Source of the DNA: Odoribacter sp.
Lineage (GTDB): Bacteria; Bacteroidota; Bacteroidia; Bacteroidales; Prolixibacteraceae
Length of the DNA: 44,043 nucleotides
Assembly: GCA_013824715.1 (NCBI GenBank)
Contig: PNOH01000037.1
Location: forward strand, 1-44,043
Direction of reading: 5' to 3'
The notes below the pieces were generated by a model. The model saw only the letters and a list, made by a program, of their open reading frames with translations. It had not been told where the DNA came from and searched no databases. Both the position numbers and the translations under genes were made by a program. This document shows positions 39,549-44,043 of this stretch, in pieces; within the stretch, counting starts at the first letter, position 1; every line of letters starts with the position of its first letter.

Positions 39549-41078
39549 ATGACCAAAAATAAAATTCTCAAACTGTTCCGTAAGTTTCACAAGTGGCCGG
39601 GTATTGTGATTACCCTGTTTGTGATTCTCTTTTCCATCTCCGGAATTTTCATGAACCACCGGGGATTAATTTCGTCAATCGACATCAACCGAACGTGGTT
39701 GCCTGATGATTATAGCTATGAGAATTGGAACAAAGGAGCTGTAAAATCAGTCTTTCTGTTAAATACAGACTCTGCACTTGTTTACGGCAATATCGGAATC
39801 TGGCTCAGCACCGATCAATTCAAATCTTTTCAGGATTGGAACACTGGATTTCCGGGAGGTATTGATAACCGAAAAATTAGCAAAATCCTGAAAACTCCGG
39901 ATGGAAAACTGTATGCCGGAACGTATTTTGGATTGTATCAATACTCGTTTCGGCAACATGAATGGCAAAAAATATCGCTCCCCATTTCAGAAGAACGGAT
40001 TACTGATCTGATCATGAAAGGAAATGAATTGCTGGTCCAAACCCGTTCAGTTTTACTGAAATCAATTGATGGGAAGGCGTTTTATCCGGTTGTGATTCCT
40101 GCTCCTGAAGGGTATGATGGAAAAGCGAGCCTGTTCAAAACCTTGTGGTTGCTGCATAGCGGCGAAATTTGGGGGTCGGTCGGGAAACTGGTAGTTGATT
40201 TGTTTGGATTGGCTATCCTGATTATTGCGTTAACCGGATTAATGCATTTCATCTTCCCGGGATGGTTGAAACGCCGAAAAACAAAACAAAAAAACAATAC
40301 CAATTTGGTTGCCATTCGAAACAGTAATCTCCGTTGGCATAACCGTTTGGGCTGGATTTTTATTCCATTCCTGATTCTGGTGACCATTACTGGCATGTTC
40401 CTGCGCCCGCCACTACTGATTGCTATTGCCAATTCGATGGTTTCGCCCATTCCCGGCACAGTTCTGAGTTCACCAAATCCCTGGTACGAAAAGCTTCGCC
40501 GCGTTTTGTACGACGAACAGCTACACATTTTTCTGTTTTCGACTTATGACGGAATTTTCTTTACTGACGAAAATTTCCAGCAACCCATGCGCCGCCTGAT
40601 AAACGAACCGCCGGTGAGCGTAATGGGTTGCAATGTTCTGGAGAAAAAAGGTGAAGGCAACTTTCTGATCGGCTCGTTCAACGGGCTGTTCCTCTGGAAT
40701 CCTATTAACGGGCAGTTGTTTGATTACCTCTCCGAAAATCAGTACCAGGCACCTGAAGAAGTTGGGGCACCAATCTCAAAAGATATGATTGATGGCTATT
40801 TTACCGATCAGTCGGGCAATGAATTCTATTTCGATTACAATCAGGGCGTTTTACCGATCCGGAATACGATCCCATTTGGAGAAATGAGCGCTGAAATAAT
40901 TCAGGAAAGCCCGATTTCGCTATGGAACCTTTCGCTCGAAGTTCATACCGGCCGCATCTTTGAGCCTATTTTGGGAATGTTCTATATTCTCTATGTTCCG
41001 TTGGCCGGAATTTGTATCCTGATTGTTTTGATTAGTGGATTTTTTATGTGGTGGATTGGGTATAGGAAGAAAAAATAA
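39549..41078 (+). CDS. PepSY-associated TM (PepSY_TM) protein
   Basis: This 509-residue membrane protein has an N-terminal TM helix with FRKFHKWPGIVITLFVILFSISGIFMNHRG. A large extracytoplasmic domain (about 45-210) follows, with propeller-like short repeats (KISKILKTPDGKLYAGTYFGLYQYS; RITDLIMKGNELLVQTRSVLLKS). Two central TM segments (LFGLAILIIALTGLMHFIF; RWHNRLGWIFIPFLILVTITGMFL) come next, then a second extracytoplasmic domain and a final TM pair ending WWIGYRKKK. His residues of HKW, NHRG, LHSGEIWG and RWHNRLG match the PepSY-TM pattern, in which paired His may bind heme. Relatives sit in metal-reductase settings; next to resB-ccsA an electron-transfer role is reasonable inference. The long upstream extension of this frame is a shadow of ccsA. 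Confidence 0.82.
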   Translation: MTKNKILKLFRKFHKWPGIVITLFVILFSISGIFMNHRGLISSIDINRTWLPDDYSYENWNKGAVKSVFLLNTDSALVYGNIGIWLSTDQFKSFQDWNTGFPGGIDNRKISKILKTPDGKLYAGTYFGLYQYSFRQHEWQKISLPISEERITDLIMKGNELLVQTRSVLLKSIDGKAFYPVVIPAPEGYDGKASLFKTLWLLHSGEIWGSVGKLVVDLFGLAILIIALTGLMHFIFPGWLKRRKTKQKNNTNLVAIRNSNLRWHNRLGWIFIPFLILVTITGMFLRPPLLIAIANSMVSPIPGTVLSSPNPWYEKLRRVLYDEQLHIFLFSTYDGIFFTDENFQQPMRRLINEPPVSVMGCNVLEKKGEGNFLIGSFNGLFLWNPINGQLFDYLSENQYQAPEEVGAPISKDMIDGYFTDQSGNEFYFDYNQGVLPIRNTIPFGEMSAEIIQESPISLWNLSLEVHTGRIFEPILGMFYILYVPLAGICILIVLISGFFMWWIGYRKKK

Positions 41079-41112
41079 ACTGACGGGGTGACTTCTGAGT
41101 CACCCCGTCAGT
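41079..41112. terminator. Strong terminator between convergent genes
   Basis: Perfect 14-bp stem (41079-41092 with 41099-41112), 6-nt loop TTCTGA. Read on the minus strand it is followed by TTTATTTTTTCTT, which is the complement of the last codons of the PepSY-TM gene, so it terminates the amidase transcript. On the plus strand an A run follows, so for that direction it is a hairpin without U tract. Confidence 0.85.
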
Positions 41113-41123
41113 ACCAAAAAAAA

Positions 41124-42695
41124 CTATCCTATTTCTTCCGGAAATCCCGGCGCTTTCCGGTGTTTGGTCGCCTGTTCATAGGCATAAGCCAGTTTGATTA
41201 AAGTGGGTTCGCTCCAGGCACGGCCAAAGAACGAAATTCCGATGGGCAACCCATGAACATACCCTGCCGGAACGGTAATGTTTGGATAACCCGAAACCGC
41301 TGCAGGTTCTGAACTTCCGCCACTAAAATGATCTCCGTTTACCCAGTCAATCGTCCATGCCGGGCAATTGGTCGGGGCAATCAGTGCGTCCAGCTTGTGT
41401 TGATCCATCAGCAGATCAATGCCTTTTTCGCGTGTCAGTTTTCTGGCTTTGGTTAAGGCTTCCAGGTAAACAGGTTCTTCCAAACCGTTAGTTTTTTCTG
41501 CCTTTTCAAAGATTTCCTGTCCAAACCATTTTAATTCCGTATCTGCATTCTTCAGGTTGAATTCAATCAAATCGGCCAGCGACTGAACCTTCAGGCCAGA
41601 ACGTGTTTTCAGGTAAGCATTCAAATCAGCCTTGAATTCCGAAATTAAAACCTGCCATTCTGCATCGCCACATTCCTTACGGTTTTCAAACTTCAGATTC
41701 CCGACGATTATTGCTCCTTTGTTTTTCAATGTTTCAATAGCTTCAGAAATCAATTTGTCCACTTCAGTATTATTTCCAAAAAAGTCGGAAGCAATGCCAA
41801 TCCGTGCGTTTTTCAAACCATTGGCATCTAAAAACTGAGTATAATCCTGATCCTTTTCAACAAGTAAACCCAGCAAAATGGCTGCATCGGCAACAGTCCG
41901 AGCCATTGGTCCTGCTGTATCCTGACTGTGCGAAATCGGGATTATACCATCGCTACTCCACAAGCCAACAGTTGGTTTAATGCCCACGATGCCGTTAATT
42001 CCTGAAGGGCAAACAATCGAGCCATCGGTTTCTGTGCCAATTCCAATCGCGCATAAATTGGCCGAAACAGCCGACCCGGTACCAGAACTCGATCCGCAAG
42101 GACTTCTATCCAGACTATAAGGATTACAAACCTGACCTCCCCGTCCGCTCCACCCGCTTGATGATTTAGTTGACCGGAAATTCGCCCATTCGCTGAGGTT
42201 TGTTTTACCCAGCAAAACAGCTCCGGCTTCCCTTAACTTCCGAATGATAATCGCATCATCAGGAGCAGGACTTCCCACCATTGCCATAGAACCGGCAGTT
42301 GTCAGCATTTTATCGCCTGTATCAATATTATCTTTAATCAGCACCGGAATTCCATGCATCGGGCTACGTACTTTTCCGGATTTTCGTTCCGCGTCCATTT
42401 GCCGGGCAATGTCCATTGCTTCAGGATTAATCTCAATGACTGCCCGCAATTCCGGTCCTTTTTTATCAATTTGCTCAATGCGGTCGAGATATTTTTGGGT
42501 TATTTTTGCCGAAGACAAAGCTCCCGAATTCATCTTCTCCTGAAGCTGGGCAATGGTGATTTCATTCAGTTCAAAATCAGCATAATTTTCAGGAACATTA
42601 GTTTGAGTTGTTGTCTGAACACATGAACCAAGAGGTGCGAGGGCAAGAGTTCCTCCACCTAAAGCTGCGGTTTTAAAGAAGTTTCGTCGTTTCAT
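41124..42695 (-). CDS. Exported amidase-signature hydrolase
   Basis: This 523-residue amidase hydrolyses carboxamides by a Ser-cisSer-Lys triad: Lys121 (GIPVLIKDNID), Ser202 (SPCGSSSGTGSA) and nucleophile Ser226 (GTETDGSIVCPSG). The N-terminus KRRNFFKTAALGGGTLALAPLGSC combines a twin-arginine pattern with a lipobox-like LGSC (Cys25), so it is probably exported by Tat and perhaps lipid-anchored. It is therefore not the GatA subunit of tRNA amidation, which is cytoplasmic. Substrate unknown; peptide amides or cell-wall amides are possible. It starts 12 nt after the serpin stop codon, so the two genes share a transcript. Confidence 0.9.
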   Translation of the reverse strand: MKRRNFFKTAALGGGTLALAPLGSCVQTTTQTNVPENYADFELNEITIAQLQEKMNSGALSSAKITQKYLDRIEQIDKKGPELRAVIEINPEAMDIARQMDAERKSGKVRSPMHGIPVLIKDNIDTGDKMLTTAGSMAMVGSPAPDDAIIIRKLREAGAVLLGKTNLSEWANFRSTKSSSGWSGRGGQVCNPYSLDRSPCGSSSGTGSAVSANLCAIGIGTETDGSIVCPSGINGIVGIKPTVGLWSSDGIIPISHSQDTAGPMARTVADAAILLGLLVEKDQDYTQFLDANGLKNARIGIASDFFGNNTEVDKLISEAIETLKNKGAIIVGNLKFENRKECGDAEWQVLISEFKADLNAYLKTRSGLKVQSLADLIEFNLKNADTELKWFGQEIFEKAEKTNGLEEPVYLEALTKARKLTREKGIDLLMDQHKLDALIAPTNCPAWTIDWVNGDHFSGGSSEPAAVSGYPNITVPAGYVHGLPIGISFFGRAWSEPTLIKLAYAYEQATKHRKAPGFPEEIG

Positions 42696-42707
42696 AGAGA
42701 TAAAAAA

Positions 42708-43946
42708 TTAGATTGGATATTGAGGATTGGTAATTTCTCCGATAAACAGGATTGCTCCGCTTGTTTTTTCAGTAATAGCAAACAAGAATGGACGATCAAC
42801 ATAGAAATGTTTTCTAACGTCAGGTCCGGATTCGCCAGTTGTCATTATAACTGCAGTAACCGCTGCCGCTTCAGTCCCATTTTCATTTACATCAATATAA
42901 GTCTTGTGGATAACCGAACTAATGAAAAGGTTGCCTGCTTTGCTAATTCCGGTAAAGTTCGCACTTCCGGGCAAAAAAGCTTGTTTCATCCCCATTTCTA
43001 TTAGCGCTTCATTTAATTCGAGGTTCCACGAAAACTTAAAACGTGGCATGGTTACAACCACTTGATTTTCGTTTTTAAAGCTTTTCATCCACAATCGCCA
43101 GTTTTCGGTATTCAGCGCCGAAATCACATCTTTGGTCGTTTTGTTTCTATTCGGAAGAATAACAGTCATTTGGAACTGGCCTTTTCCATAAGGCAAATTC
43201 ACTGCGCTGAACAGTTCGCCAGAGGCATACTCCAATGCTGTTTCCTGTTTCATCATCGGTGTTTTCATGTAAGTTCCATCGCTCAAATAAAATGGCTGGT
43301 TGTGTGTTTCCTTATCTTTGAACTTCGATTTCCATATCCCGTTGAAATAAACCGCGTTCAGGAGAACCATCGTCATGCCGCCATCGATCTTCTCGAGAAT
43401 GATTGGAATCTTGTCGTGTGTTTTCAGTGCAACCCAGCCGTTTATGATTTTCAAGGCATCGACAGGCAATCCAAAATTCAGGGAATTGATTTCTGAATCG
43501 TAAAACTCACGGTTGGTAGAAATGAAATTGGGTTCAACTTTAAATCCTTGTTGATAATAAATAGCATTGGCAATCTCGAGCACCACCTCCGGGTCTGACG
43601 ATTTCAACGCTGCAACAAGCGCCTGGTGCGAATGATTAATTTGGGCTGTTGTAATTCCTGAAAACTTCATCGCATTTTCCATTTCGATTTTGGTCTCGCC
43701 TGAAGCCCCGTTGTAAGTCATGGCCAATGCAAGCGAAACACTCAGGGGGGAGACTGAAGTATTTGTGTTTTTCTCCGCTTTTGCGACCACCCTGCTAAAA
43801 AGATCGAGACCGAATGAATTATCAGCCTCAATTAATTCAGCAGATTTCTCGAGCAAATTTGCCGGTTCTTCTGATATGGGTTCAGCTTTCTTGCACGAAA
43901 ATGTGACTAACATCAAAATCAGAATAAACAGAAGTGAGGTTTTCAT
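42708..43946 (-). CDS. Serpin-family protease inhibitor, lipoprotein
   Basis: This 412-residue serpin has signal peptide MKTSLLFILILMLVTFSC with lipidated Cys18. Serpin landmarks are NTSVSPLSVSLALAMTYNGASGET, NAIYYQQGFKVEPNF, LLNAVYFNGIWKSKF, FSAVNLPYGKGQFQMTVILP, MPRFKFSWNLELNEALIEMGM, and HKTYIDVNENGTEAAAVTAVIM. It ends with VDRPFLFAITEKTSGAILFIGEITNP. The hinge (GTEAAAVTA, small residues at P15-P9) is that of an inhibitory serpin that traps proteases. The reactive loop MTTGESGPDVRKHF is some four residues longer than in alpha-1-antitrypsin, so P1 is uncertain. It is upstream of, and close-coupled to, the amidase gene. Confidence 0.93.
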   Translation of the reverse strand: MKTSLLFILILMLVTFSCKKAEPISEEPANLLEKSAELIEADNSFGLDLFSRVVAKAEKNTNTSVSPLSVSLALAMTYNGASGETKIEMENAMKFSGITTAQINHSHQALVAALKSSDPEVVLEIANAIYYQQGFKVEPNFISTNREFYDSEINSLNFGLPVDALKIINGWVALKTHDKIPIILEKIDGGMTMVLLNAVYFNGIWKSKFKDKETHNQPFYLSDGTYMKTPMMKQETALEYASGELFSAVNLPYGKGQFQMTVILPNRNKTTKDVISALNTENWRLWMKSFKNENQVVVTMPRFKFSWNLELNEALIEMGMKQAFLPGSANFTGISKAGNLFISSVIHKTYIDVNENGTEAAAVTAVIMTTGESGPDVRKHFYVDRPFLFAITEKTSGAILFIGEITNPQYPI

Positions 43947-43977
43947 GGCAGGAAATTTTAGTTTTCGGGTTCTCAGA

Positions 43978-43985
43978 CAAATATA
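43978..43985 (-). promoter_or_regulatory. Putative -7 box of the serpin-amidase unit
   Basis: On the minus strand TATATTTG matches TAnnTTTG exactly and lies about 31 bp before the serpin ATG (43946). The -33 region near 44005-44010 shows no clear TTTG. Confidence 0.45.
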
Positions 43986-44043
43986 CAGAAAACATAACAT
44001 TCCAAGGATATGGCAGGTTTTTTAAATGTCAATTTCCATAAAA

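Noticed and set aside
41079-41112. Possible attachment site or small RNA from the perfect 14-bp palindrome
   Set aside because: Position between convergent genes and T run on the minus strand make a terminator the simpler reading.

Overview
The window looks like a chromosomal segment of a Bacteroidota bacterium, probably of the Bacteroidales/Marinilabiliales type. Reasons: moderate GC with AT-rich spacers; many genes preceded by the Bacteroidota -7 promoter box TAnnTTTG and lacking clear Shine-Dalgarno sequences; a gldH gliding/T9SS lipoprotein gene; the remnant of a T9SS C-terminal sorting domain; DUF5723, DUF5020, FISUMP and Rnl5-type proteins; and a tRNA gene without an encoded CCA end. 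The genus cannot be fixed from the sequence alone. Nearly all the DNA is chromosomal housekeeping and cell-envelope genes. No integrase, transposase, phage or plasmid gene was seen.

Layout. 1-154: distal end of a CRISPR array (two complete 37-bp repeats plus one cut by the window edge; no cas genes here). 198-336: tRNA-Asn(GUU) on the minus strand with its own terminator. 443-3245: PfkB/adenosine-kinase-like kinase, a 207-bp element with inverted-repeat ends, and asnS. 3328-5752: a small Gly/Asn-rich secreted peptide, a truncated copy of a DUF5723 gene and the intact DUF5723 gene. 5849-13653: rpoN with a decayed membrane-protein gene behind it, panB, a short RluA-type pseudouridine synthase, ricT-gldH-trmB, an alkyltransferase-like protein and an Mrp/ApbC ATPase. 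14113-19052: ROK sugar kinase, secreted esterase-yidD, and a tightly overlapping znuA-znuC-znuB zinc ABC transporter followed by an eight-cysteine zinc-knuckle protein. 19036-23086: a DUF4143 ATPase divergent from a DraRnl/Rnl5-like RNA ligase, with two perfect tandem palindromic 32-mers between them; then an acyl-CoA synthetase convergent with the ligase. 23271-27924: Tat-exported aldo/keto reductase, a FISUMP gene with an in-frame stop, and three tandem outer-membrane barrel paralogues with a stranded T9SS sorting domain between two of them. 28108-30227: a DUF5020 (Tsx-like) channel plus AzgA-type purine permease pair. 30498-33456: a second pseudouridine synthase and two RNA methyltransferases. 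33493-36940: a serine hydrolase, an unknown secreted protein and an aldo/keto reductase. 37449-41078: ResB-CcsA cytochrome c maturation pair with a PepSY-TM protein. 41124-43946: a serpin-amidase pair.

The most striking signals lie between genes. (1) The twin palindromes between the DUF4143 ATPase and the RNA ligase look like an operator or a specific repeat. (2) Two copies, in opposite orientation, of a dispersed repeat (13734-13833 and 30262-30448), with a third unrelated element (1483-1689), all carry mini-hairpins of the same geometry (about 5-bp stem, 3-nt loop) but different stem sequences. (3) At least six spacers contain long imperfect hairpins built from short degenerate words (GTTACGGGTTGCG-like, GTCATTAGGTCATT-like, CATAGACACATAG-like). 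Several genes show recent decay: the rpoN-linked membrane protein, the duplicated DUF5723 3' end, the FISUMP protein and the T9SS-secreted protein.
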